DNA of 64,000 bases from Pseudomonas sp. H9 (GCF_004353925.1 NZ_SMOK01000047.1:186001-250000), one strand, 5' to 3'. Counted from the stretch's first letter, positions 55,701 to 64,000 are shown. Numbers and translations are program-made. The notes: generated by a model not told the origin, from the letters alone.

Positions 55701-58700
55701 CTTGCTGGTGTCACCGTCAGCGTCCTTAAGGGTGTAGGTGAAGGTTTCGACCCCGCTGCCGCCTCCGTGCAAGTTGATAAAGTCTGGATCGCTGGTGTTC
55801 AAGGTGTAGGTGTAGGTACCGTCAGCCGCAAGCACCAGCGTGCCGTAGGTGCCCTGGATGGTTTGTGGGGTGATCGGGCCAGTACCGGGGCCAGTACTGA
55901 TGCGGTCGGCGCCCTGGATATCATTGGTCAGGACGTTGCCAGTCAGCGTCAGTTGATGCTCGCTGGCAGCCACAGGGTTGGTGTCATCCGTGGCCTTGGG
56001 CACATCATCGACGATGTTGATGTCGATCGAGGCGGTGTCCGAGTTGCCATCTTTATCGACTGCAACCACCTCAAAGCTTTCAACCAGGGTGTTGGTACCG
56101 TTGGCGTTCGGGTGGGTTTCGTTGTCGGTCAGGGTGTAGGTGCCGGTCACTAGGCCGGTGACGGGGTCGTAGCTGTGGATGGTGAAGGTGTTGCCCAGCG
56201 GCGTTGTCGCGTCGAGCGGCAGGCCCACGGCCACACCACCGCTAACGATGGTCACGCCAGCGATGGTCAGGGATTGCAGGCCATCCGGGGCCACCACGGT
56301 GAAGGTACCGCCTTTGGTCAGCGCCCACTGGTCCGGGCTGCTGCCGTCGCTGAGGTTTTTCTCGTAGAACGTCAGCTCGCCACCGCAGATGTCCAGCCCG
56401 TTGATCACCACGGGGTCGTTGAGGTTGCTGATGTTGAGCTTCAAATTTGCGGTGCTGGTGTCGCCATCGGCGTCTTTGAGGGTGTAGGTAAACACCTCGA
56501 TGCCGTTGCCGCCACCGTGCAGGTTGATGAAGTCGGGATCGTTGCTGTTCAGGGTGTAGGTGTAGGTACCGTCAGCGGCCAGCACCAGGGTGCCATAGGT
56601 GCCCTGGATGGTTTGCGGGGTGATCGGCCCGCTGGTAATCCGGTCAGCGCCCTGGATGTCGTTGGTCAGCACGTTGCCGGTCAGGACCGTCTGGTTCTCG
56701 GTGGCCGTCACAGGGTTGACGTCATCGACCGCCTTGGGCACGTCATCGACGATGTTGATGTCGATCGAGGCGGTGTCCGAGTTGCCATCTTTATCGACTG
56801 CAACCACCTCAAAGCTTTCAACCAGGGTGTTGGTGCCGTTGGCGTTCGGGTGGGTTTCGTTGTCGGTCAGGGTGTAGGTGCCGGTCACCAGGCCGGTGAC
56901 GGGGTCGTAGCTGTGGATCGTGAAGGTGTTGCCCAGCGGCGTTGTCGCGTCGAGCGGCAGGCCCACGGCCACACCACCGCTGACGATGGTCACGCCGGCG
57001 ATGGTCAAGGTTTGCAGGCCATCCGGGGCCACCACGGTGAAGGTACCGCCTTTGGTCAGCGCCCACTGGTCCGGGCTGCTGCCGTCGCTGAGGTTTTTCT
57101 CGTAGAACGTCAGCTCGCCACCGCAGATGTCCAGCCCGTTGATCACCACGGGGTCGTTGAGGTTGCTGATGTTGAGCTTCAAATTCGCGGTGCTGGTGTC
57201 GCCATCGGCGTCTTTGAGGGTGTAGGTGAACACCTCGATGCCGTTGCCGCCACCGTGCAGGTTAATGAAGTCGGGATCGTTGCTGTTCAGGGTGTAGGTG
57301 TACGTGCCGTCAGCCGCCAGCACCAAGGTGCCGTAGGTGCCCTGGATGGTTTGCGGGGTGATCGGGCCGCTGGTGATGCGGTCAGCGCCCTGGATGTCAT
57401 TGGTCAGCACGTTGCCGGTCAGGGTCAGCTGATTCTCGGTGGCCGTCACAGGGTTGACGTCATCGACCGCCTTGGGCACGTCATCGACGATGTTGATGTC
57501 GATTGAACCGGTGGCCGAACTGCCGTCTTTATCGACTGCAACCACCTCAAAGCTTTCAACCAGGGTGTTGGTGCCGTTGGCGTTCGGGTGGGTTTCGTTG
57601 TCGGTCAGGGTGTATGTACCGGTCACCAGGCCGGTGACGGGGTCGTAGCTGTGGATCGTGAAGGTGTTGCCCAGCGGCGTTGTCGCGTCGAGCGGTAGGC
57701 CAACAGCAACACCACCGCTGACAATGGTCACGCCGCCGATGGTCAGGGATTGCAGGCCATCCGGGGCCACCACGGTGAAGGTACCGCCTTTGGTCAGCGC
57801 CCACTGGTCCGGGCTGCTGCCGTCGCTGAGGTTTTTCTCGTAGAACGTCAGCTCGCCACCGCAGATGTCCAGCCCGTTGATCACCACGGGGTCGTTGAGG
57901 TTGCTGATGTTGAGCTTCAAATTCGCGGTGCTGGTGTCGCCATCGGCGTCTTTGAGGGTGTAGGTAAACACCTCGATGCCGTTGCCGCCACCGTGCAGGT
58001 TGATGAAGTCCGGGTCGTTGCTGTTCAGGGTATAGGTGTAGGTACCGTCAGCGGCCAACACCAGGGTGCCGTAGGTGCCCTGGATGGTTTGCGGGGTGAT
58101 CGGCCCGCTGGTAATCCGGTCAGCGCCCTGGATGTCGTTGGTCAGCACGTTGCCGGTCAGGACCGTCTGGTTCTCGGTGGCCGTCACAGGGTTGACGTCA
58201 TCGATGGCCTTGGGCACGTCATCGACGATGTTGATGTCGATTGAACCCGTGGCCGAACTACCGTCTTTATCAACGGCTACGACCTCAAAGCTTTCAACCA
58301 GGGTGTTGGTGCCGTTGGCGTTCGGGTGGGTTTCGTTGTCGGTCAGGGTGTAGGTACCGGTCACCAGGCCGGTGACGGGGTCGTAGCTGTGGATGGTAAA
58401 GGTATTGCCCAATGGGGTTGTTGCGTCGAGCGGCAGGCCTACGGCCACACCACCGCTGACAATGGTCACGCCGCCGATGGTCAGAGATTGCAGGCCATCC
58501 GGGGCCACCACGGTGAAGGTACCGCCTTTGGTCAGCGCCCACTGGTCCGGGCTGCTGCCGTCGCTGAGGTTCTTCTCGTAGAACGTCAGCTCGCCACCGC
58601 AGATGTCCAGTCCGTTGATCACTACGGGGTCGTTGAGGTTGCTAATGTTGAGCTTCAAATTCGCGGTGCTAGTGTCGCCATCGGCGTCTTTGAGGGTGTA

Positions 58701-61700
58701 GGTGAACACCTCGATGCCGTTGCCGCCACCGTGCAAGTTGATGAAGTCGGGATCGTTGCTGTTCAGGGTGTAGGTGTAGGTACCGTCAGCGGCCAGCACT
58801 AGGGTGCCATAGGTGCCCTGGATGGTTTGCGGGGTGATCGGGCCGCTGGTGATGCGGTCGGCGCCCTGGATGTCGTTGGTCAGCACGTTACCGGTCAAGA
58901 CTGTCTGGTTCTCGGTGGCCGTCACAGGGTTGACGTCATCGATGGCCTTGGGCATGTCATCGACGATGTTCACATCAATCGAACCGCTGGCGCTGCTGCC
59001 ATCGGTATCAGTGGCCACTACGGTGAAGCTTTCACTCAGGTTATTGGCGCCATTGCCCGAGGCATGGGCTTCGTTATCCAGCAAGGTGTAGGTGTAAGTC
59101 ACCACGCCAGTGCTGGCGTTGTAGCCGGTGATGGTCAGGGTATTGCCTTGTGGTGTAACGGTCGACTGCGGGAAGCCCACTGCACTGCCGTTCGACACCA
59201 CAGTGATGCCACCAACGGTCAGGGTTTGCAGGCCATCCGGCGCAGTCACGGTGAAGCTGCCGCCTTGGGTCAGGGCGCCGTTGTTCGGGCTGCTGCCGTC
59301 ACTGAGATTTTTCTCGAAAACCGTTACCTCACCACCCTCGACATTCAGGCCGTTGAGGGTGACCGGGTCGTTGAGGTTGCTGACGTTGAGCTGCAAGGTC
59401 GCGGTGCTGGTATCGCCATCGGCGTCCTTGAGGGTGTAGGTGAAGGTTTCGACGCCGTTACCGCCACCGTGCAGGTTGATGAAGTCCGGATCGTTGCTGT
59501 TCAGGGTGTAGGTGTAGGAACCGTCGGCAGCCAATACCAAAGTGCCGTAGGTGCCCTGGATGGTTTGTGGCGTGATCGGCCCGCTGGTGATGCGGTCGGC
59601 GCCTTGCACGTCATTGGTCAGCACATTACCGGTCAGGGTCAGTTGCGCCTCAGTTGCAGTGCTGGCATTGGTGTCGTCCAGCGCCGCCGGCGTATCGTCG
59701 ACGATGTTCACGTCAATCGAGCCGCTGGCGCTGCTGCCATCGGTATCAGTCGCCACTACGGTGAAGCTTTCACTCAGGTTATTGGCGCCATTGCCCGAGG
59801 CATGGGCTTCGTTATCCAGCAAGGTGTAGGTGTAAGTCACCACGCCAGTGCTGGCGTTGTAGCCGGTGATGGTCAGGGTATTGCCTTGTGGTGTAACGGT
59901 TGACTGCGGGAAGCCCACTGCACTGCCGTTCGACACCACGGTGATGCCACCAACGGTCAGGGTTTGCAGGCCATCCGGGGCGGTCACGGTGAAGCTGCCG
60001 CCCTGGGTCAGGGCGCCGTTATTCGGGCTGCTGCCGTCGCTGAGATTTTTCTCGAAAACCGTTACCTCACCACCCTCGACATTCAGGCCGTTGAGGGTGA
60101 CCGGGTCGTTGAGGTTGCTGACGTTGAGCTGCAAGGTCGCGGTGCTGGTATCGCCATCGGCGTCCTTGAGGGTGTAGGTGAAGGTTTCGACGCCGTTACC
60201 GCCACCGTGCAGGTTGATGAAGTCCGGATCGTTGCTGTTCAGGGTGTAGGTGTAGGTACCGTCGGCAGCCAATACCAAGGTGCCGTAGGTGCCCTGGATG
60301 GTTTGTGGCGTGATCGGCCCGCTGGTGATGCGGTCGGCGCCTTGCACGTCATTGGTCAGCACATTACCGGTCAGGGTCAGTTGCGCCTCAGTTGCAGTGC
60401 TGGCATTGGTGTCGTCCAGCGCCGCCGGCATATCGTCGACGATGTTCACGTCAATCGAGCCGCTGGCGCTGCTGCCATCGGTATCAGTGGCCACTACGGT
60501 GAAACTTTCACTCAGGTTATTGGCGCCATTGCCCGAGGCATGGGCTTCGTTATCCAGCAAGGTGTAGGTGTAAGTCACCACGCCAGTGCTGGCGTTGTAG
60601 CCGGTGATGGTCAGGGTATTGCCTTGTGGTGTAACGGTCGACTGCGGGAAGCCCACTGCACTGCCGTTCGACACCACGGTGATGCCACCAACGGTCAGGG
60701 TTTGCAGGCCATCCGGGGCGGTCACGGTGAAGCTGCCGCCCTGGGTCAGGGCGCCGTTGTTCGGGCTGCTGCCGTCGCTGAGATTTTTCTCGAAAACCGT
60801 TACCTCACCACCCTCGACATTCAGGCCGTTGAGGGTGACCGGGTCGTTGAGGTTGCTGACGTTGAGCTGCAAGGTCGCGGTGCTGGTATCGCCATCGGCG
60901 TCCTTGAGGGTGTAGGTGAAGGTTTCGACGCCGTTGCCGCCACCATGCAGGTTGATGAAGTCCGGATCGTTGCTGTTCAGGGTGTAGGTGTAGGAACCGT
61001 CGGCAGCCAATACCAAGGTGCCGTAGGTGCCCTGGATGGTTTGCGGGGTAATTGGCCCGCTGGTGATGCGGTCGGCGCCTTGCACATCATTGCTCAGCAC
61101 GTTGCCAGTGAGGGTCAGTTGGTTCTCTGTAGCGGTCACAAGGTTGCTGTCGTTAACCGCTGTAGGCTTATCGTCAACGATGTTTACATTGATCGAACCA
61201 CTGGCACTGCTGCCATCGGTGTCGGTGGCCACCACGGTGAAGCTCTCACTTGAATTGCTGATGCCATTGCCTGCGGCATGCGCTTCAGTGACCAGCAGTG
61301 TGTAGGTGTAGGTCACCACCCCGGTGCTGGCGTTGTAGCCGGTAATGGTCAGGGTGTTGCCTTGTGGCGTAACAGCCGACTGCGGGAAGCCAACCGTGCT
61401 GCCGCTCGACACCACGGTGATGCCGCCGATGGTCAGGGTTTGCAGGCCATCCGGGGCGGTCACGGTGAAGCTACCGCTCTGTGTCAAGGCAGCGTTATCC
61501 GGGTTGCTGCCGTCGCTGAGATTTTTCTCGAAGACGGTCAGAGCACCGCCTTCAAGGTTCAGACCGTTGAGGGTAACCGGGTCGTTGAGGTTGCTGACGT
61601 TGAGCTTCAAGGTCGCGGTGCTGGTATCACCATCGGCGTCCTTGAGGGTGTAGGTGAAGGATTCAACGCCACTGCCACCACCGTGCAGGTTGATGAAGTC

Positions 61701-62864
61701 CGGATCGTTGGTATTGAGCGTGTAGGTGTATGAGCCGTCGGCAGCTAATACCAGGGTGCCGTAAGTGCCCTGGATGGTTTGCGGGGTAATTGGCCCGCTC
61801 GCGATCCGGTCAGCGCCTTGCACATCGTTGCTCAACACGTTGCCAGTGAGGGTCAGCTGGTTTTCAGTAGCGCTCACCGGGTTGCTGTCATCCACAGCCC
61901 GCGGTGCATCGTCGATCACGGTTATATTCAACGAACCACTGGCCACATCGCCATCGGTATCACTGACCGAAACACTAATGCTCTCGCCCAGGCTACCGTT
62001 GCCGCCCGGATGCGTCTCAGCACCGGTCAGGGTGTAGCTGTAGCTGACCACGCCGGTGGCCGGGTTGTAACCTGTGATGGTCAGTACGTTACCCAGCCCG
62101 GTGACAATGGACTGCCCCACCCCGGTCACCGCACCGGCGGTGACCACGTTGATGCCACCGATATTGAGATTGAACACCCCATCCGGCGCCACCACGGTAA
62201 AGCTACCCGTCTGGGTCAACGCCGTAGCGTCACTGGCCGAACCTTGGGCCAGGTTGGCTTCGTTGAAGGTCAAGCCACCGCCCGCGACCTCCAGGCCATC
62301 GAGGGTGACGGGATTGTCCACGTCGGGAACCACCGGCGGAATGTCGTCGTTATCGGTAACCAGACCGAACTCCCGATCCGCCAATTCGGCAAAACCGTTA
62401 AAGCCTGCCGTCGGGAAGCCGATGGTCGGATCGACCCGGCCGGCCACTTCACTGAGCATCACAAAAGAGTGACCGCCGCCCAACGCTCCCGATGATCCGC
62501 CGCTACCAGGACCGGCAGCCGTCGGGTCGGCCTCCTGACTCGGGTCAGCACCGGCAGCAATGGCTTGCTGGAGTTTTTCCACATCGGTCAGTTGAGCCTG
62601 ACTGGGCGTCTGGGCTTCAGGTGTGTCCACCTGCGGCGCTTGATTGGCCAACAGCTGTGGCGAAAGTTCCAGGCTGCTGTCCCGGCCCAAGGTCAATTCG
62701 GCGCCATTTTGCAGATGGACGGCAACGGCTCCGGCCGCGCCCGTCTCCAGCTGCTCGCCGGCAAACAGCCGGTCACCTTCGCTCAGTTGCCGACGCGTTC
62801 CGTCATTGGCAACCGCAAAGACCTCACCGACTACTTTGCTGACAACACCGATTAACTTGGCCAT
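52764..62864 (-). CDS. Giant LapA/MapA-type RTX adhesin
   Basis: A 3366-residue type I-secreted surface adhesin. In order: N-terminal retention module (1-110; MAKLIGVVSKVVGEVFAVAN), TAAG at 115-118 matching the LapG protease motif, a linker, then beta-domains from about 184 to 2535 (ten A-type starting near NPVTLNGL and nine B-type with GTYGTLVLAADG), a von Willebrand A domain with MIDAS DVSGSMN (Asp near 2562), GTNYDEA and SDGEPS, further beta domains, two RTX blocks (GGDGNDVLVGGSGNDTLHGG type, about 3090-3265) and a C-terminal secretion signal. Four repeats carry the only Cys of the protein. GGAGGAGAG precedes the ATG. The organisation matches LapA/MapA biofilm adhesins, which are held by a retention module and freed by LapG; lapG/lapD are not in the window. 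Confidence 0.93.
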   Translation of the reverse strand: MAKLIGVVSKVVGEVFAVANDGTRRQLSEGDRLFAGEQLETGAAGAVAVHLQNGAELTLGRDSSLELSPQLLANQAPQVDTPEAQTPSQAQLTDVEKLQQAIAAGADPSQEADPTAAGPGSGGSSGALGGGHSFVMLSEVAGRVDPTIGFPTAGFNGFAELADREFGLVTDNDDIPPVVPDVDNPVTLDGLEVAGGGLTFNEANLAQGSASDATALTQTGSFTVVAPDGVFNLNIGGINVVTAGAVTGVGQSIVTGLGNVLTITGYNPATGVVSYSYTLTGAETHPGGNGSLGESISVSVSDTDGDVASGSLNITVIDDAPRAVDDSNPVSATENQLTLTGNVLSNDVQGADRIASGPITPQTIQGTYGTLVLAADGSYTYTLNTNDPDFINLHGGGSGVESFTYTLKDADGDTSTATLKLNVSNLNDPVTLNGLNLEGGALTVFEKNLSDGSNPDNAALTQSGSFTVTAPDGLQTLTIGGITVVSSGSTVGFPQSAVTPQGNTLTITGYNASTGVVTYTYTLLVTEAHAAGNGISNSSESFTVVATDTDGSSASGSINVNIVDDKPTAVNDSNLVTATENQLTLTGNVLSNDVQGADRITSGPITPQTIQGTYGTLVLAADGSYTYTLNSNDPDFINLHGGGNGVETFTYTLKDADGDTSTATLQLNVSNLNDPVTLNGLNVEGGEVTVFEKNLSDGSSPNNGALTQGGSFTVTAPDGLQTLTVGGITVVSNGSAVGFPQSTVTPQGNTLTITGYNASTGVVTYTYTLLDNEAHASGNGANNLSESFTVVATDTDGSSASGSIDVNIVDDMPAALDDTNASTATEAQLTLTGNVLTNDVQGADRITSGPITPQTIQGTYGTLVLAADGTYTYTLNSNDPDFINLHGGGNGVETFTYTLKDADGDTSTATLQLNVSNLNDPVTLNGLNVEGGEVTVFEKNLSDGSSPNNGALTQGGSFTVTAPDGLQTLTVGGITVVSNGSAVGFPQSTVTPQGNTLTITGYNASTGVVTYTYTLLDNEAHASGNGANNLSESFTVVATDTDGSSASGSIDVNIVDDTPAALDDTNASTATEAQLTLTGNVLTNDVQGADRITSGPITPQTIQGTYGTLVLAADGSYTYTLNSNDPDFINLHGGGNGVETFTYTLKDADGDTSTATLQLNVSNLNDPVTLNGLNVEGGEVTVFEKNLSDGSSPNNGALTQGGSFTVTAPDGLQTLTVGGITVVSNGSAVGFPQSTVTPQGNTLTITGYNASTGVVTYTYTLLDNEAHASGNGANNLSESFTVVATDTDGSSASGSIDVNIVDDMPKAIDDVNPVTATENQTVLTGNVLTNDIQGADRITSGPITPQTIQGTYGTLVLAADGTYTYTLNSNDPDFINLHGGGNGIEVFTYTLKDADGDTSTANLKLNISNLNDPVVINGLDICGGELTFYEKNLSDGSSPDQWALTKGGTFTVVAPDGLQSLTIGGVTIVSGGVAVGLPLDATTPLGNTFTIHSYDPVTGLVTGTYTLTDNETHPNANGTNTLVESFEVVAVDKDGSSATGSIDINIVDDVPKAIDDVNPVTATENQTVLTGNVLTNDIQGADRITSGPITPQTIQGTYGTLVLAADGTYTYTLNSNDPDFINLHGGGNGIEVFTYTLKDADGDTSTANLKLNISNLNDPVVINGLDICGGELTFYEKNLSDGSSPDQWALTKGGTFTVVAPDGLQSLTIGGVTIVSGGVAVGLPLDATTPLGNTFTIHSYDPVTGLVTGTYTLTDNETHPNANGTNTLVESFEVVAVDKDGSSATGSIDINIVDDVPKAVDDVNPVTATENQLTLTGNVLTNDIQGADRITSGPITPQTIQGTYGTLVLAADGTYTYTLNSNDPDFINLHGGGNGIEVFTYTLKDADGDTSTANLKLNISNLNDPVVINGLDICGGELTFYEKNLSDGSSPDQWALTKGGTFTVVAPDGLQTLTIAGVTIVSGGVAVGLPLDATTPLGNTFTIHSYDPVTGLVTGTYTLTDNETHPNANGTNTLVESFEVVAVDKDGNSDTASIDINIVDDVPKAVDDVNPVTATENQTVLTGNVLTNDIQGADRITSGPITPQTIQGTYGTLVLAADGTYTYTLNSNDPDFINLHGGGNGIEVFTYTLKDADGDTSTANLKLNISNLNDPVVINGLDICGGELTFYEKNLSDGSSPDQWALTKGGTFTVVAPDGLQSLTIAGVTIVSGGVAVGLPLDATTPLGNTFTIHSYDPVTGLVTGTYTLTDNETHPNANGTNTLVESFEVVAVDKDGNSDTASIDINIVDDVPKATDDTNPVAASEHQLTLTGNVLTNDIQGADRISTGPGTGPITPQTIQGTYGTLVLAADGTYTYTLNTSDPDFINLHGGGSGVETFTYTLKDADGDTSKATLTLNVSNSDHPVTIDGLNINGGELTVYEKNLSDGTSPDESALTRSGSFTVTAPDGLQTLTVGSITLVSGGVVSGIPQTGVTPLGNALTITGYNPSTGVVSYTYTLKDSEGHANGNGINSLNEAITVKATDTDGSTKTATIDVNIVDDVPSAVGAERSVTPGQVDSNLLLTIDVSGSMNDGSGVSGLSRLQLAKQAISVLLDKYDEMGDVKVQIVTFSSGSSVKASSWVSVADAKAIVAGLSAGGGTNYDEAVSGAKSAFNTAGKLTGAQNIGYFFSDGEPSTSSQGIDATDEASWKSFLDSNGIKSYAIGLGNGVNAGNLNPLAYDGSTHTNTNANVVTDLNQLNEVLSGTVQGAPVTGSLMSGGEFGADGGFIKSLLIDGTTYTFDPKGNSGAGSYATSGAADRGTFDSGTNSITVKTALGGSIVVDMDTGDFTYTPPKDVGSTKVEQIGFVVSDNDGDTSSATLVVNVHTNTGPVAGADHVITNILSNSISLPGEALLANDSDANNDPLSAAQTTFNTGWVARGGDFTVGSTTPTVLFNGTSSNNANNQLLNVARGSFTGPAASMTAAVVVSGFLGSVSNGNANDEDLITVTLKQGEKLTLNHDRLANDNLLMEWKEAGGTYQAIGSGDGFTASHDGVYTIHLANRTNLSGGSANTSEYYKLTMSINYADAQDSTPTHNGSYTVSDGHGGTSTGAVDINYQAGDTLNGTGNDDVLVAGNTATTLNGGDGNDVLVGGSGNDTLHGGNGNDLLIGGLGNDLLDGGAGIDTASYASASSAVTVNLNLAGGQNTLGAGTDTLASIENLIGSDYNDSLTGNSGANLLIGGKGNDTLLGGGGDDVLIGGPGNNTLTGGSGADTFLWQQGNTGHDVVTDFTPGTDRLDLSQLLQGENPTSASLDDYLHFKVTGSGSGVVSTIEVSVVAGAAPTQTIDLAGVNLAQHYGVTAGAGGVVAAGQDTATIINGMLNDHSLKVDTV
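55250..62320 (-). repeat. 738-bp-period repeat array inside the adhesin
   Basis: The landmark encoding QTIQGTYGTLVL occurs at 61765, 61027, 60289, 59551, 58813, 58075, 57337 and 56599 (all 738 bp apart), and at 55849 (750 bp; a 4-residue TGPG insertion). Each unit is 246 residues. Units 2-4 are nearly identical to each other, and units 5-8 form a second nearly identical family with a different A-domain (DICGGELTFYEKNLSDG). The first A-domain and the last unit are divergent edges. Confidence 0.92.
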
Positions 62865-63380
62865 GAGCGCTCTCCTCCGCTGCGGGACGGTTTTTCGCAG
62901 AAAAGCGCGTTGAATCTCGCGTGGTCAGCCCACTGCACCTGCACGGGGCCAACACCCGGAAAGCGCTGCAGGCGAGGTGGATGTCAATGAAATCAACACC
63001 TTCGCCAAACAGTCGCTCACTGAACGTGGAAATCAATCTGGCTATTTGGCATCTGCCAAAATTTTGTCGCCAACGACTGACCTTCCTCCATCCCCTCCGC
63101 TACATCCGTGCCCTTTACCGCAAAATTTTCTGATTTTTGATTGACGCCTGAAAAAACGCACCCTCGCGCAGAATTGCTGGGCGCCTGATATGAACAATGT
63201 CTTGGATTCCTTAGACCGCATAAGTTTTTTTTCGCATAAGCCTTATGAAAAATTCTTCTTAGCTCGCCTTATAAATGTTCTTAGCTTTGGTGTTACAAGC
63301 CTGAAACGGTTTGCACTAAGAATTTCGTCAATTTTATGACGCCAGCAACACCAAAACTAGAAATCAGGGAGTAGTACCCC
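62865..63380. promoter_or_regulatory. Divergent regulatory region adhesin / TolC-like gene
   Basis: 516 bp with no gene. The right half is A+T-rich and holds CGCATAAG twice (63217-63224, 63233-63240), the palindrome CATAAG-C-CTTATG (63235-63247), TTCTTAGCT twice (63256-63264, 63278-63286) plus its inverse CTAAGAA (63316-63322), and the palindrome CGTCA-N6-TGACG (63326-63341). The last, GTCAATTTTATGAC, resembles the FleQ box GTCAATNNATTGAC. These are visible repeats; the regulators are inferred. Confidence 0.6.
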
Positions 63381-64000
63381 ATGCGCGTTTTGACCCCCAT
63401 CACCGGCGCAATCCTATTGGCCATGGCATGTGCCAATGCTCAGGCGATGTCACTTACGGAAGCTGTTCAAAGCGCCGTGGACCAACATCCGGAAATCAAC
63501 GCCAGCCGAAACAGCCGCTTGTCTGCAGACGAGGACGTCAAGTTTGCCAAAGGCGGCTGGTACCCTCGTGTCGACCTGGTGGCCGGTTACGGTCGGCAGA
63601 AATCAGACAACACCAACACTCGCTTCACCAATCCCGATGGCACCAGCAATCACAACAAGGAAACCCTGAACTACACCCAGTCTGACCTGCGCCTGCGGCA
63701 GATGCTGTTCGACGGTTTCAACACCTCCAACGAGGTCAGCCGTACCGAAGCGGTGGTCAACTCCCGCGCCTATTACACCCAGGCAACCGCACAGAGCGTC
63801 GCCCTGCGCGCTATCGAGGTTTACCTGGATGTGCTCAAACGTCGCGAGCTAGTCACCCTGGCGACCAACAACCTGCAGGCTCACCTACGTGTCAACGACC
63901 AGATCGGCTTGCGCAGCGAGCGCGGTGTCGGCAGCAACGCTGACCTTGACCAGTCCACTGCGCGTCGTGCACTGGCGGAAAACAACCTGTACACCGCCGA
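63381..64000 (+). CDS. TolC/LapE-like outer membrane efflux protein (partial, runs off the window)
   Basis: An open frame of 206 codons from the ATG at 63381 to the window edge with no stop. A signal peptide (MRVLTPITGAILLAMACANA, cleaved around AQA-MS) is followed by the TolC-family start SLTEAVQSAVDQHPEINASR, the GGWYPRVDLVAGYGRQ strand and LRLRQMLFDGFNTSNEVSRT (first helical hairpin), then IEVYLDVLKRRELVTLA. It would be the outer membrane channel of a type I secretion system, plausibly for the divergent adhesin. AGGGAG lies 10 nt upstream of the ATG. The ABC exporter and membrane-fusion genes are not visible. Confidence 0.9.
   Translation, partial: MRVLTPITGAILLAMACANAQAMSLTEAVQSAVDQHPEINASRNSRLSADEDVKFAKGGWYPRVDLVAGYGRQKSDNTNTRFTNPDGTSNHNKETLNYTQSDLRLRQMLFDGFNTSNEVSRTEAVVNSRAYYTQATAQSVALRAIEVYLDVLKRRELVTLATNNLQAHLRVNDQIGLRSERGVGSNADLDQSTARRALAENNLYTA

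Noticed and set aside
55113..61733. Long plus-strand open frames (up to 429 codons) opposite the adhesin repeats
   Set aside because: They recur with the 738-bp period, are rich in Val/Gly/Ala/His, lack ribosome sites and are mirror images of the repeated adhesin codons.

Overview
The window is a piece of a Pseudomonas chromosome, most like the P. putida / P. fluorescens lineage. This rests on family recognition and not on a search. The evidence is an aru (arginine succinyltransferase) operon with split aruF/aruG, an aot-argR transport cluster, a phhRABC phenylalanine catabolic cluster, the csrA/rsmA-tRNA-Ser-tRNA-Arg block, amrZ, a PlpD-type patatin, a LapA-type adhesin, and many copies of the Pseudomonas REP motif built on GCGGGCTTGCCCCGCGA. 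It is nearly all core chromosome. I see no insertion sequence, prophage, integrase, plasmid gene or CRISPR array.

Layout. 1-7.3 kb: amrZ, then on the minus strand mgtE, three tandem tRNA-Arg(ACG), tRNA-Ser(GCT), csrA, lysC and alaS. 7.5-8.3 kb: an FMN riboswitch driving a type II lumazine synthase. 8.4-20.5 kb (minus): transport and catabolism of arginine/ornithine by the succinyl pathway (aotJQMP, argR, aruC-F-G-D-B-orf-E), with ArgR-type sites in both promoter regions. 21-32 kb: acsA, a DUF2790 protein, phhR divergent from phhABC, an MFS transporter, arfB, and an AroP-type permease; three PhhR/TyrR-type boxes link phhA and the permease. 32-37.5 kb: rluB, scpB, scpA, a YrdC-family gene and a PHP phosphatase on the minus strand, then yciB and yciI. 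37.7-40.7 kb: an envelope-stress set like cpxR-cpxP-cpxS, with a GTAAA direct repeat upstream of the CpxP-like gene and a terminator before a TTG-initiated kinase. 40.7-52.7 kb: nitroreductase, trkH, two AraC regulators, DUF962, an EamA exporter, a SelT/W-like protein, plpD, a MarR regulator, recQ, YecA/UPF0149 and YbaN.

52.8-64 kb is the most distinctive part. A 10.1-kb minus-strand gene encodes a 3366-residue type I-secreted adhesin: N-terminal retention module, TAAG cleavage motif of the LapG type, ten A-type and nine B-type beta-domains in a 738-bp-period array, a vWA domain, RTX repeats and a C-terminal secretion signal. A divergent TolC/LapE-like outer membrane gene runs off the right edge. 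The 516-bp region between them is A+T-rich in its right half and holds several repeats, including a FleQ-like palindrome. Four repeats of the adhesin carry the only cysteines of the whole protein.

Start codons were chosen from ribosome binding sites and family alignment from memory. All family assignments are recognition by eye.
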